From Nocardia macrotermitis (GTDB taxonomy: Bacteria; Actinomycetota; Actinomycetes; Mycobacteriales; Mycobacteriaceae): a stretch of 64,000 nt of DNA. The notes under the pieces were generated by a model, which saw only the letters and a program-made list of their open reading frames with translations, did no database searches and was not told where the DNA came from. Where the stretch lies: assembly GCF_009604405.1 (NCBI RefSeq), contig NZ_WEGK01000004.1, positions 372,001 through 436,000 on the forward strand. Direction: 5' to 3'. Every line of letters starts with the position of its first letter. The first letter of the stretch is position 1. The translations under genes were made by a program, and so were the position numbers. This document shows, piece by piece, positions 30,651 to 40,087 of this stretch.

Positions 30651-30666
30651 TGTGACGTTCGTCACA
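30651..30666. promoter_or_regulatory. CRP/GlxR-type binding site upstream of rpfA
   Basis: TGTGACGTTCGTCACA is a perfect palindrome fitting TGTGA-N6-TCACA. In M. tuberculosis the CRP homologue Rv3676 regulates rpfA, so regulation by a cAMP-receptor-type protein is likely conserved. Confidence 0.8.
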
Positions 30667-30849
30667 TCACGGGGAGATCACGGCGCGGTCACGGACCGTA
30701 CTTGCATACGTGACAACGCACTCACCTGCGCAGAAGCCATCCCGAAGACGTTGGGCGCGTGCGTGACCCGCTCGCACACGCCGGTTACCAAATAGTGATT
30801 TTTCGCGGCGATCGTCGTACCGTCTATCCCTGTCGGGAGCAGTCCCGAC

Positions 30850-31060
30850 ACCACCGGCCCGCCGCACCGAACCTCGCCCCGCGGGTACCGGACCCCGAGG
30901 AACACAGGGGCGAGGGCGGGGAACCCACGTTCCCTTACAGGCAGGGAAGCGGAACCGGCCGGAAACGACCGATTCCTTGGGGTGAAGCCCCGGTGCACCA
31001 CCCGGTGTGCCAGGGCCGGACGGCCTCTCAGTCCGAACCCGACAGCTCACCTCGCAGGCG
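30850..31060 (+). promoter_or_regulatory. c-di-AMP (ydaO-yuaA) riboswitch upstream of rpfA
   Basis: The leader carries the conserved ydaO blocks in order: CCGAACCT near 30867, GGGGAACCCACG near 30918-30930, CCTTGGGGTGAAGCCC near 30975-30990, CAGGGCCGGACGGCC near 31011 and CCGAACCCGACAGCTCACCTCG near 31033-31055 (given in parts). Such riboswitches precede rpfA genes in actinobacteria and link peptidoglycan hydrolase expression to c-di-AMP. The exact 5' boundary is approximate. Confidence 0.88.
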
Positions 31061-31083
31061 CGTACGAGAGGAAGACACCCGAT

Positions 31084-31761
31084 ATGAGTGGACGCCATCG
31101 CAAGCCGACCAACACCGGCCGTACCGTCGCGAAGGTTGCCGTCACGAGCGCGATGATGGGTGGTGCGGGCGTCGCCCTCGCCGGTCACGCCGCTGCGGCT
31201 CCCGACTCCGACTGGGACAAGCTGGCGCAGTGTGAGTCCGGCGGTAACTGGGGCATCAACACCGGTAACGGATTCCACGGCGGTCTCCAGTTCTCCCCCA
31301 GCACCTGGAACTCCTACGGCGGCACGCAGTACGCCTCCAGCCCCGAGCACGCCAGCAAGGACCAGCAGATCGCGGTCGCCGAGAAGGTCCTCGCGACCCA
31401 GGGTTGGGGCGCTTGGCCCTCCTGCTCCTCGCACCTCGGCCTGCACAGCTCGCCGACGCAGCGCACCGCTCCGGCCTCCAACACCACCGAGCAGGCCGCT
31501 CCGCACGTCCAGGCCGCGCCGCACACCCAGGCTCAGCCGAACCTCGCGCCCCAGGCGCAGGCTCCCGCGCAGCAGTCCGCGGATGGCAGCCAGCAGGTCT
31601 TCCAGACCGTCGACAAGGGCATCACCATGGCGCAACAGCACGGCATCCAGCTGCCGCAGCAGGCCATGGACGCCTACAAGGCCGCCAAGGCCAGCGGCGT
31701 CAAGCTCGACCCGAGCGTGGTCAACTTCTTCGAGGCGAACAAGAGCTTCCTGCCCAACTGA
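31084..31761 (+). CDS. rpfA: Resuscitation-promoting factor (transglycosylase family)
   Basis: Secreted muralytic enzyme, 225 aa, ATG at 31084. Signal peptide: basic MSGRHRKPTNTGR, hydrophobic core and AHAAAAPD cleavage region. The Rpf domain (about residues 40-115) begins DSDWDKLAQCESGGNWGIN with the catalytic Glu and continues GFHGGLQFSPSTWNSYGG to WPSCSSHLGL. A Gln/Pro/Ala-rich linker and a short helical tail (MAQQHGIQLPQQAMDAYKAAKASG) follow. Position matches Rv0867c. Expression should respond to c-di-AMP and a CRP-type regulator through the sites upstream. Confidence 0.95.
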   Translation: MSGRHRKPTNTGRTVAKVAVTSAMMGGAGVALAGHAAAAPDSDWDKLAQCESGGNWGINTGNGFHGGLQFSPSTWNSYGGTQYASSPEHASKDQQIAVAEKVLATQGWGAWPSCSSHLGLHSSPTQRTAPASNTTEQAAPHVQAAPHTQAQPNLAPQAQAPAQQSADGSQQVFQTVDKGITMAQQHGIQLPQQAMDAYKAAKASGVKLDPSVVNFFEANKSFLPN

Positions 31762-31804
31762 TCGAGTCTGCCTGAGGCACGTTTCAGCTTTTTATCGGGA
31801 AACA

Positions 31805-31844
31805 AGAGAAGGCCCCACATCCGAAAGGATGTGGGGCCTTCTCT
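31805..31844. terminator. Terminator hairpin between rpfA and the convergent small gene
   Basis: A perfect 18-bp stem (31805-31822 with 31827-31844, core GGCCCCACATCC / GGATGTGGGGCC) with a GAAA tetraloop; no T-run. It can serve both convergent genes. Confidence 0.92.
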
Positions 31845-31853
31845 GCTACGTGG

Positions 31854-32042
31854 TCAGCGATTGATCACCGTGTGCGGGTGCACGTAGGCGATCTCTTCCG
31901 CTGGTACCGGAAACTCGGTGTCCTCGCCGAAGGGCGAAAGGCCACCGGAACGGGCCGACGAGAGTTCGGTGACCGCGTGGTCGCCATTGGCGAGCTGCGG
32001 CCAGCCGTTGTCGACGTAGGGTTTCTTCGATTTGTTCACCAC
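31854..32042 (-). CDS. Small conserved hypothetical protein (Rv0863 position)
   Basis: 62-aa hydrophilic protein beginning with two GTG codons ([21 protein letters not shown]) and ending PHTVINR. Position next to the helicase-associated gene equals that of Rv0863. No domain recognised; the high fraction of conserved-looking charged and aromatic residues and the terminator just beyond support it as real. Confidence 0.65.
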   Translation of the reverse strand: MVNKSKKPYVDNGWPQLANGDHAVTELSSARSGGLSPFGEDTEFPVPAEEIAYVHPHTVINR

Positions 32043-32150
32043 GGGATCATTCTGGCACGCCCGCTCCGATCAGTACACGCTCGCATCGGCACTCGGCGAC
32101 GGTGTCAGGTCCCCCAGCGCCCACCCGCGTGTCGCCGTACGCTGGACAGG

Positions 32151-34547
32151 ATGACCACGACCGACCGCACGCCCCGGACCGGGGACGACCGTCCCACGGG
32201 AACCGCTCCCGCCGCCCGAGGCGCGGCCGGTGCCGGGCCGCTGGCCGATTGGTTGTCCGCCCGCGCCGACGAGGATCTGGTCGCCCTGCTGGAACTGCGG
32301 CCGGATCTGGCCGTGCCGCTGCCCGCGTCGATGGCCGTACTGGCCGCGCGGGCCGAACAGCGCGCCTCGGTGCTGCGGGCCTGCGACGATCTGAACACGC
32401 TCGATTTCGCCGTCATCGAAACCCTGACCGTGCACGGCTCGGCCTTTCCCGGACGTACCGCGACCCCGCTGCCGCGCAAGCAGTTACACGAGCTGCTCCG
32501 CGATCGCGTGCCCGCCAGAACGGTCGATGCGTCGGTGGCCCGGCTCACCGCCCGCGCGTTGGTCTGGGGGACGAAGGAACTGCATCTGGTCGCGTCCGCG
32601 AAGGACGCGCTGCCCTGGCAACTGGGCAGCACCACCGAAATTCCCGACGCCCTGACCGAATCGGAGATCGTGCGGGCGCTGACCGAGATCGCGCATCCCG
32701 AACGCGCCCTGCTGGACAAGCTCGCCGCCACCGGCCCGCGCGGCCGCACCCGCGACGCGGCCCCCGGCACCGCGCCGGACCGCCCGATCCAGCGGCTGCT
32801 CGCCCATCGCCTGCTGAACTGGATCGACGAGGAGACCGTCGAACTGCCGCACGCGGTCGGTCAGGTGCTGCGCCGCGAGCCGGTGACCGATCCGCACGCG
32901 CTCGTCCAGCCCGAACCGGCTCCGGTCAAACACACCGCGGCCGATGTCAATGCCGCGGCCGCCGGCGAGGTGGGTGAGCTGCTGCGCCACTGCGGGGACA
33001 TCCTCGAGACGGTGGGTACCGTGCCCGCACCCGCGCTGCGCTCGGGCGGGCTGGGGGTGCGGGAGTTGCGCCGGATCGCCAAGCAGACCGGCGTCGAGGA
33101 GACCCGGGTCGGCCTGCTCGCCGAGGTGCTCGCGGCGGCCCGCCTGCTGGACAAGGGAATTCCCGAACCGGCCCCGCCGGACGACGCCCTGGACGACTGC
33201 TGGGCCCCCACGACCACCGCCGACGGCTGGCGCGACCATTCCCCGGCCCGCCGCTGGGTGACGCTCGCGCACGCCTGGCTGGAATTGGATCGCTTCCCGT
33301 GGATGATCGGCCTGCGCGACGCCAATGACAAACCGCTGGCGGCATTGTCGATCGAACTGCGCAATATGCACGCGGTCCGGGATCGGCGCGCGATGCTGAG
33401 CCTGCTGGCCGAATTCCCGCCTGGCACCGGGGTATCGGCCACCGATCTGGCCCGCGTGCTGGCGTGGCGGCAACCACGGCTACGCAGACATTTCCACATC
33501 GAGGCCGTGGAACGCACGCTCGCCGAGGCCGCGACGCTGGGGCTGGTCGGTCGCGACGCGCTGACCTCCGCCGGGCGCGCACTGCTGCACGGCCCGACCG
33601 GTCCCGGCGATCCGGCCGTCCCCGAGGAGTCGCTGCGCAACGCCGAGGCCGAAATGGATTCCGCGCTACCGGATCCCGTCGATCACGTGCTGGTGCAGGC
33701 GGATCTGACGGTGATCGCGCCCGGACCGCTGGTCCCGGAGCTACAGAGCCGGATCGCGCTGGTCGCCGATATCGAATCGGCCGGTGCGGCAACCGTTTAC
33801 CGGATCGGCGAGACCTCGGTGCGGCGCGCCCTGGACGCCGGGATGACCGCGGCCGAACTGCATCAGCTGTTCACCACGCATTCGCGCACGCCGGTCCCGC
33901 AGTCGCTGACCTATCTGATCGATGACGTGGCCCGCCGGCACGGCCGGTTGCGGGCCGGTATCGCGCAATCGTTCGTGCGCAGTGAGGATCCCGCGCTGCT
34001 GGCCGAGGTGCTCGCCGCGCCGGTCGCCGAACAGTTGGCGCTGCGGGCGGTCGCGCCGACGGTCGCGATCTCGCAGGCCACCCTCGCCGAGGTACTCGAC
34101 GAACTGCGCGCGGCGGGATTCACCCCGGCGGGTGAGGATTCCGCGGGTTCGATCGTGGATCTGCGGCCGCGGGGCGCGCGCATTCCGGCCCGCCCGAACA
34201 CCCGCAATGCCTGGCGTCCGGCGTTGCCCAGCAGTGAGCAGCTCGGGCAGCTGGTGGCGGAGTTGCGCGCGGGAGAGCGTGCGGCACAGGCGAAGTCGGG
34301 TCGGGCGGTGCGTGCGGACGGTTCCCGCACCAGTACCGCGGCGACCATGGGTCTGCTCCAGGTCGCCGTGCAGGGTGGACGTCCGGTACGCATCGGATAC
34401 GTCGACGCCCAGGGCGTCGCCACCCAGCGCATCGTCGAACCACTTCAGGTCTCGGGCGGACAGCTCAATGCCCTGGATCCGGTGACCGGTGCGGTGCGCA
34501 ACTTCACCCTGCACCGGATCGCCTCGGTGGCGCTGATCGACCAGTAG
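32151..34547 (+). CDS. Helicase-associated domain protein (Rv0862c-like)
   Basis: 798-aa protein from an ATG at 32151. Related to the XPB/Ssl2 N-terminal-like helicase-associated domain family (Helicase_C_3); Rv0862c is the M. tuberculosis counterpart and lies beside the XPB helicase gene. No Walker motifs are visible, so it is not itself a helicase. The last 110 residues (GLLQVAVQGGRPVRIGYVDAQG...IVEPLQVSGGQLNALDP) form a WYL-like domain that often senses ligands or nucleic acid. Likely role in DNA repair or its regulation, by association with XPB. Confidence 0.88.
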   Translation: MTTTDRTPRTGDDRPTGTAPAARGAAGAGPLADWLSARADEDLVALLELRPDLAVPLPASMAVLAARAEQRASVLRACDDLNTLDFAVIETLTVHGSAFPGRTATPLPRKQLHELLRDRVPARTVDASVARLTARALVWGTKELHLVASAKDALPWQLGSTTEIPDALTESEIVRALTEIAHPERALLDKLAATGPRGRTRDAAPGTAPDRPIQRLLAHRLLNWIDEETVELPHAVGQVLRREPVTDPHALVQPEPAPVKHTAADVNAAAAGEVGELLRHCGDILETVGTVPAPALRSGGLGVRELRRIAKQTGVEETRVGLLAEVLAAARLLDKGIPEPAPPDDALDDCWAPTTTADGWRDHSPARRWVTLAHAWLELDRFPWMIGLRDANDKPLAALSIELRNMHAVRDRRAMLSLLAEFPPGTGVSATDLARVLAWRQPRLRRHFHIEAVERTLAEAATLGLVGRDALTSAGRALLHGPTGPGDPAVPEESLRNAEAEMDSALPDPVDHVLVQADLTVIAPGPLVPELQSRIALVADIESAGAATVYRIGETSVRRALDAGMTAAELHQLFTTHSRTPVPQSLTYLIDDVARRHGRLRAGIAQSFVRSEDPALLAEVLAAPVAEQLALRAVAPTVAISQATLAEVLDELRAAGFTPAGEDSAGSIVDLRPRGARIPARPNTRNAWRPALPSSEQLGQLVAELRAGERAAQAKSGRAVRADGSRTSTAATMGLLQVAVQGGRPVRIGYVDAQGVATQRIVEPLQVSGGQLNALDPVTGAVRNFTLHRIASVALIDQ

Positions 34548-34621
34548 ATACCGGTCGACAACCCGTTTTCCTTCGGCGACAAGAGATTACGCTCGCCGAG
34601 AGCAGCGCCGATCGGATTCGC

Positions 34622-34729
34622 TCAGTAGTCGGTGCGGTACAGCTGCGACAGCCCCTCGATGCCGAGCATCAGGTAGCCGAGGGAGCGACCCAGCGTGTTG
34701 CTGAGCAGCATCAGCCCATAGATATTCAT
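34622..34729 (-). CDS. Short hydrophobic peptide, 35 aa
   Basis: Too short for usual gene calling. The ATG at 34729 is preceded by a strong ribosome site (GAGGGAAGG, seven bases off) and the frame reads MNIYGLMLLSNTLGR, then SLGYLMLGIEGLSQLYRTDY to a stop at 34622. The peptide looks like one amphipathic or membrane helix with a polar C-terminus. A TACAAT box about 35 bp upstream could be a -10 element. Function unknown; no family recognised. Confidence 0.6.
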   Translation of the reverse strand: MNIYGLMLLSNTLGRSLGYLMLGIEGLSQLYRTDY

Positions 34730-35138
34730 GTATTCGGCCTTCCCTCGGAGCATTCTGCGAACAGATTGTAAGCACAATTGTTAACGGCGTCGCACCGTTA
34801 GGTCTCACAATGGACTGTTCGGTCGATACACACGTCCCATCATTGTCGTCCGGGGCCGCGCATGCGTTACGGCGGCGAAGTTGACGCACACACGTCATCG
34901 TCCGAATCGGCGCGGCCGCAGCGGATTTCACCCACAGCCGCCAGCCGACAGGCCAGCGCCGGAGGCTGCCGCACTGTTCGATCGGTCGTACAGCGGGCAC
35001 GATCAGCGCGGATGCGACAGCCGAGGGAACACGCACGACGCCAGGATGCGGACGGAATCAGCCCAGCTGTCGTGTGTCACCGCACTGCCTGGTGCGCACC
35101 GAAACCCGATGCAGCCGTGGGCAATACCCCGAGCCGCG
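34730..35138. other. Non-coding stretch, about 410 bp
   Basis: Lower-GC sequence upstream of the 35-aa peptide, with an inverted repeat around AACGGCGTCGCACCGTT near 34782-34798 and a TACAAT hexamer near 34763-34768 (minus strand). The rest, to the M1 peptidase stop, shows no convincing gene. Confidence 0.45.
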
Positions 35139-36548
35139 TCAGGCGTGCAGATTTCCGGGGTAGAGGTACCGATCGGCGGGGCGAGTGTCACCGTCGAGCC
35201 AGGCGGCAAAGAAGCCGGACAGATCGATCGGTGTGCGAGACTGGATGTACCGCCGGAACTCGGGCATCGAAGCGTGGCCGTACGCGTGCGAGCGGACGAA
35301 CTCCGCGACCGAACCGAAGAAGACCCCGTCGCCGATCAGACGGCGCAGCGCGTGCAGGAACAGCGGGCCGCGCGAGTAGACCGAGGTGAATTCCTTTCCG
35401 GCACCGGGGTTTTGCAGCCGGGTCTGCCAGAAGCCCGCGCGGTCACGGTATGCGGCGACGGTCCTGCGGTACAGCGCGTCGACATCCTTGCCCTGCTTGC
35501 GTTCCGGCCACAGGTAGTCGGCGGTGTAGCTGGCGAAACACTCGTTCAGGCAGATGTCGGACCAGTGCGTCACCGACATCGAATCGCCCCACCACTGATG
35601 GGTGTTCTCGTGCACGACCGTGTTCAGATCGGTCCACGGCGCGTACACCGGCCGGGTCTGGGTCTCCAGCGAGAAGTGCAGATCGGTGTCGACGTAGATA
35701 CCGCCGCCGCTTTCGAACGGGTAAGGGCCGTACAGGGATTCGAGAAAGTCCAGCACCTCCGGCAACCGGCGTTCGAGATCCTTGCGCACCGCCGAACGCG
35801 GGGCGAAGGCGCTGATCAGCGGAGTCCCGTTCGCGCGCCGCTGATTCAGGAAGTCGAGATGATCGATCGCGACGGTGGTCAGATATCCCAGCACCGGATG
35901 CCGCGTCGCCCACTCCACGGTCCGCTGCGAACCGTGCACGTCGTCGCGCACCCGCAGACCGTTCGAAATGACCTGCCACTCCTGCGGAACCGTCACGGTC
36001 AGATCGAAAGTCGCCTTGTCCAACGGAGTGTCGTTGAGCGGATACCAGGTCGCCGCCGAATGTGGTTCTCCCGCAGCGAATGCGCCGCCGCTGCGCGAGT
36101 AGGTCCAGCCGTGATCGGGATTGTTCGCCTCGACACCGGCGTAGCGAACGGTCACCGTGAACGGCAGTCCGGGCAGAATCGGCAGTGCCGGTGTGACATT
36201 CAGCTTGTGCCCGCCGGTGCGAGCGAAGCCGGCGGGCAGGTTGTTCACCGAAACCTGTTGCACGTCAGGGCCGTTGAAGTCCAATGTGAACATGCGCAGC
36301 GGCTGATTGGCGACGGCGTCCAAGCGCGCGGTGCCGTTCAGATGATGCGTCGGCGGATCGTAATCGATCGCGACACCGTAGTGGCCGACGTGATAGCCAC
36401 CGTTGCCGTCGTCGGGATAGTAGGGATCGCCGAGACCCGGCGCACCGACCAGCGGATCCGCGGTCGTGCGCGCCTGCGCGGGCAGCGACGACCCCGCCGC
36501 CAACAACACACCGGTCAGGACTGCGCACACCCACTTGTGCGATGTCAT
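35139..36548 (-). CDS. Secreted M1 family metallopeptidase
   Basis: 469-aa zinc aminopeptidase-like protein. The ATG at 36548 gives a Sec signal peptide (HKWVCAVLTGVLLAAGSSLPAQA). An N-terminal beta-domain (residues 30-230) is followed by the catalytic site VVHENTHQWWGDSM, with HExxH and the third zinc ligand Glu 18 residues on (SDICLNE). The usual GxMEN motif is replaced by FESGGGIYVDTD. It lacks the long C-terminal helical domain of PepN, as do other short secreted actinomycete members. Acts outside the membrane on peptides. Confidence 0.93.
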   Translation of the reverse strand: MTSHKWVCAVLTGVLLAAGSSLPAQARTTADPLVGAPGLGDPYYPDDGNGGYHVGHYGVAIDYDPPTHHLNGTARLDAVANQPLRMFTLDFNGPDVQQVSVNNLPAGFARTGGHKLNVTPALPILPGLPFTVTVRYAGVEANNPDHGWTYSRSGGAFAAGEPHSAATWYPLNDTPLDKATFDLTVTVPQEWQVISNGLRVRDDVHGSQRTVEWATRHPVLGYLTTVAIDHLDFLNQRRANGTPLISAFAPRSAVRKDLERRLPEVLDFLESLYGPYPFESGGGIYVDTDLHFSLETQTRPVYAPWTDLNTVVHENTHQWWGDSMSVTHWSDICLNECFASYTADYLWPERKQGKDVDALYRRTVAAYRDRAGFWQTRLQNPGAGKEFTSVYSRGPLFLHALRRLIGDGVFFGSVAEFVRSHAYGHASMPEFRRYIQSRTPIDLSGFFAAWLDGDTRPADRYLYPGNLHA

Positions 36549-36658
36549 GCGGATTCTCTCCACCCCTTCTCGGCACACAGCACACGGTTCCGGCGACGGT
36601 CGATGCTAACGCAGCCGAAAGCCCGGGCCGCCGCGGCGCACCCGGCCGATCGCGACGG

Positions 36659-37303
36659 CTAACCGCCGGTGCCCGAGACCGCCACACTCGCCCCCAGCCC
36701 CATGATCATCACGCCACCGGCCCCGCCGACCGCCTCCAGCCGCCGCGGCGACCGCGCGAACCAGTCGCGGGCGGTCCCGGCCAGCAGCGCCCAGGTGCTG
36801 TCCGAGACCAGGGCGATGAGCATGAAGATCCAGCCCAGCACCAGCATCTGCAACGGCACCGAACCGTGTGCGCGGTCCACGAACTGCGGCAGCATCGCGG
36901 AGAAGAAGATGATCGCCTTCGGATTGGTCACCCCGACGATGAAGCCCTGCCGGAGTACCCGCCGATGCGTCGCCGGTTGCGCCGAACTCGACGCGGTCAG
37001 GGCCGTGCGCAGCGAACGCCGCTGCCGGATCGCCTGCGCGCCGATGTACATCAGATACAGTCCGCCGCAGATCTTGACGATCGTCAACGCGACCACCGAG
37101 GCCGCGACCAGCGTGCCGAGCCCGCCCGCGACCAGTGCCAACATGACCTGGACGCCGAGACTGTGCCCCACTACCGAAACCAGTGCGGCGCGCTTGCCGT
37201 GGGTCAGCGCGCGGCCGACGGTGAACAGGACGCCCGGCCCCGGAATCACGATGATGATCGTTCCGGCCACGATGAAGGCGAGCAGATTCGCGACAGGGAC
37301 CAT
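36659..37303 (-). CDS. LysE family translocator
   Basis: 214-aa membrane protein of the LysE/RhtB family that exports amino acids. About six hydrophobic helices; the signature IPGPGVLFTVGRALTHGKRAALVSVVGHSLG near the N-terminus, then LYLMYIGAQAIRQRR, and GFIVGVTNPKAIIFFSAMLPQFVD. The amino acid exported is unknown. Another member lies at 41282. Confidence 0.92.
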   Translation of the reverse strand: MVPVANLLAFIVAGTIIIVIPGPGVLFTVGRALTHGKRAALVSVVGHSLGVQVMLALVAGGLGTLVAASVVALTIVKICGGLYLMYIGAQAIRQRRSLRTALTASSSAQPATHRRVLRQGFIVGVTNPKAIIFFSAMLPQFVDRAHGSVPLQMLVLGWIFMLIALVSDSTWALLAGTARDWFARSPRRLEAVGGAGGVMIMGLGASVAVSGTGG

Positions 37304-37452
37304 CCCTCGATGATACGAAGGCGCGCAAGACCTTTTAGCTGTCCGCGTGGGCGCACCCGATCAGTCCGCGAGGACCCCGCATCAACCGCCGACGCAAGCT
37401 CACTCGACAGTCCGCTACGGCCCGCATCGACCGTCGGCACGGACCCGATCGG

Positions 37453-38127
37453 CTATCCGCGCATCTCCTCGGGCAGCTGATGCGGATCCAGCAGCAGCCG
37501 ACCGAAATCCGCGGTCCGCACCTTCTCGGCCAGGGATCGGTTGTCGGCCAACAGCTTCCACTCGGCCTCCGGAATGGCCTCGCGAGCGCGCGTGAGGACG
37601 TCCGGATCCCGCGTCCCCCAGGCGATCGGCATGGCCCCGACCGTCTGCCGCAACCCACCCACCGACAGCGGCGCCCGATCGGCCCGCACAGTCACCGACG
37701 GAATCTGCTCACCCGGCCAGGACCGATGTCCGGGCAGCGACCGCACGGTCCGGGTGATCAGCGCATATCGCGGCGCCGCACCGGATTTGGCCACATTGAC
37801 CAGCGCCAACAGCAACGCGCCCCGCGGATTCCGATCCGAGACGATCGCCGGGACGAGTTCCCCCTCGGCATACAGCTTCTCGATCCGCGCCCGATGCGGC
37901 GACCACAGCGCCACGAACAGCGCCGTCACCGTGCCCAGCGCGAACGCCACGGCCAGCAGGAACGAATACGGGTGGTTCAACCAGATCAACCAGGCGGTCC
38001 CCAGCCCGAGCACGACCGTCACGACGAACGCGATCACCCGAAGCCGCCGAGTATCCGCGACGACCTCGTTCACCGCGTGTGCGTGCGCGCGGTCGACCAC
38101 GAACTCGAAAGGCGGGCGTGTGGTCAT
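37453..38127 (-). CDS. DUF3239 domain membrane protein
   Basis: 224-aa protein starting at the ATG at 38127. Two adjacent hydrophobic helices (VIAFVVTVVLGLGTAWLIWL and FLLAVAFALGTVTALFVALW) follow a 30-residue cytoplasmic head, then a soluble domain of about 145 residues (KLYAEGELVPAIVSDRNPRGALLLALVNVAKSG...). The pattern fits the corynebacterial/nocardial DUF3239 family. Function unknown. It lies 31 bp downstream of the XPB gene and may be co-transcribed. Confidence 0.8.
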   Translation of the reverse strand: MTTRPPFEFVVDRAHAHAVNEVVADTRRLRVIAFVVTVVLGLGTAWLIWLNHPYSFLLAVAFALGTVTALFVALWSPHRARIEKLYAEGELVPAIVSDRNPRGALLLALVNVAKSGAAPRYALITRTVRSLPGHRSWPGEQIPSVTVRADRAPLSVGGLRQTVGAMPIAWGTRDPDVLTRAREAIPEAEWKLLADNRSLAEKVRTADFGRLLLDPHQLPEEMRG

Positions 38128-38158
38128 GCCAGTCCTGTCCTCCGGTTGCTCGTGGCGC

Positions 38159-39817
38159 CTAGCCGATCGCGGGGCCCAGCAGGTCGTCGGCGTCGGTGAT
38201 GCGGTAGGCGTAGCCCTGTTCTGCCAGGAAACGCTGCCTGTGCGCAGCATATTCTGCATCCAGCGTGTCGCGGGACACCACCGAATAGAAGTGCGCCTGG
38301 CCGCCGTCGTGTTTCGGCCGCAGCAGCCGCCCGAGGCGCTGGGCCTCTTCCTGCCGGGAGCCGAAGGTCCCCGAAACCTGCACTGCCACAGAGGCTTCGG
38401 GCAGGTCGATGGAGAAGTTGGCGACCTTGCTCACCACCAGCACCGGAATCTCCCCGTTGCGGAACGCGTCGAACAGCGCCTCGCGCTCCTTGGTGCGGGT
38501 CGAGCCCTGGATCACCGGGGCGTTCAGATGTTCGCCCAACTCGTCCAGCTGATCCAGGTACGCGCCGATGACCAGGCTCGGAGATTCCTTGTGCCGGGCC
38601 AGAATCGACTCCACCACGGGGAGTTTGGTGCGCGCGGTGGAGCACAGTTTGTAGCGCTCCTCGGGTTCGGCGGTCGCGTAGGCCATGCGTTCGGCGTCGG
38701 TGAGCGTCACCCGGACCTCGACGCAGTCGGCCGGGGCGATCCAGCCCTGCGCCTCGATGTCCTTCCACGGCGCGTCGTACCGCTTGGGGCCGATCAGCGA
38801 GAACACATCGCCCTCGCGGCCGTCCTCCCGCACCAGGGTCGCGGTGAGGCCGAGGCGGCGACGCGATTGCAGATCGGCCGTCATCCGGAAGACCGGGGCG
38901 GGCAGCAGATGCACCTCGTCGTAGATGACCAGGCCCCAGTCGCGACTGTCGAACAACTCCAGATGCCGGTACTCACCCTTGGTCTTACGGGTGATGACCT
39001 GGTACGTCGCGATGGTGACGGGCCGGATCTCCTTGCGCTCACCGGAGTATTCGCCGATCTCGTCCTCGGTGAGCGAGGTGCGGGCCAGCAACTCCCGACG
39101 CCACTGCCGACCGGCGACCGTATTGGTCACCAGGATCAGCGTGGTGGCCTTGGCCCTGGCCATCGCGGCAGCGCCGACCATGGTCTTACCCGCGCCGCAC
39201 GGCAGCACCACCACGCCCGAACCACCGGCCCAGAACGAATCCGCGGCCAGCTCCTGATAATCGCGCAGTTCCCAGGCGTGGGTGCCGAAGTCCAGGTCGA
39301 TCGCGTGCGCCTCGCCGTCGACGTATCCGGCCAGATCCTCGGCGGGCCAGCCGATCTTGAGCAGCATCTGCTTGATCCGGCCGCGCTCGGACGGGTGCAC
39401 CTGAACCGTGTCGTCATCGATGCGCGCGCCCAGCATGGGCTGGATCTTATTGTGCCGCAACACTTCTTCGAGCACCGCGCGATCCAGGCTGGCCAGTACC
39501 AGCCCGTGCGCGGGGTGCTTCATCAGCTGCAACCGGCCGTACCGGGCCATGGTGTCCACAACGTCGACCAGCAGCGGCTGCGGCACCGCGTACCGGGAGT
39601 ACTTCACCAGCGCGTCGACGACCTGTTCGGCGTCGTGCCCGGCCGCGCGCGCGTTCCACAGCGCGAGCGGGGTCACCCGATAGGTGTGCACATGTTCGGG
39701 CGCGCGCTCGAGTTCGGCGAAGGGCGCGATCGCCTGACGCGCGGCATCGGCCTGCTCGTGCTCGACTTCGAGCAAGAGGGTCTTGTCGCTCTGAACGATG
39801 AGTGGTCCGTCTGTCAC
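38159..39817 (-). CDS. ercc3: DNA repair helicase XPB
   Basis: 552-aa superfamily 2 helicase equivalent to Rv0861c. Order of parts: N-terminal damage-recognition-like domain (residues 1-185), then LRDYQELAADSFWAGGSGVVVLPCGAGKTMVG (Q-like and Walker A motifs), TNTVAGRQWRREL, VIYDEVHLLPA (DEVH box), LGLTATLVREDGR (motif III), and in the second lobe VIGAYLDQLDELGE, VSGTFGSRQEEAQRLGRLLRP (motif VI). A 3'-5' helicase acting in repair or strand annealing. Confidence 0.96.
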   Translation of the reverse strand: MTDGPLIVQSDKTLLLEVEHEQADAARQAIAPFAELERAPEHVHTYRVTPLALWNARAAGHDAEQVVDALVKYSRYAVPQPLLVDVVDTMARYGRLQLMKHPAHGLVLASLDRAVLEEVLRHNKIQPMLGARIDDDTVQVHPSERGRIKQMLLKIGWPAEDLAGYVDGEAHAIDLDFGTHAWELRDYQELAADSFWAGGSGVVVLPCGAGKTMVGAAAMARAKATTLILVTNTVAGRQWRRELLARTSLTEDEIGEYSGERKEIRPVTIATYQVITRKTKGEYRHLELFDSRDWGLVIYDEVHLLPAPVFRMTADLQSRRRLGLTATLVREDGREGDVFSLIGPKRYDAPWKDIEAQGWIAPADCVEVRVTLTDAERMAYATAEPEERYKLCSTARTKLPVVESILARHKESPSLVIGAYLDQLDELGEHLNAPVIQGSTRTKEREALFDAFRNGEIPVLVVSKVANFSIDLPEASVAVQVSGTFGSRQEEAQRLGRLLRPKHDGGQAHFYSVVSRDTLDAEYAAHRQRFLAEQGYAYRITDADDLLGPAIG

Positions 39818-40087
39818 GGCGCCTCCTGCGGGTTCGCGGGCCGGAGTCCATTCTTACCGATGGGTCCGACACCTCCGCCGCCACCGGGTGTGAGCACGCA
39901 ATGTACCCGCTCAGGGCGTTGATTCACCACGTTCGGGGGACATCCGCGCGAGCCGGTGCCCATCCATTCGGTGAACACCGCATCCCCGGATGATCTTCCC
40001 GGCGGGCCGCCGAGTTCTCGCGAAGCGGAAATTCGGGCAAGTTCCCGGGCACCAGCGCTCCGCACCGCACGCGCTACGTTTGTGACC

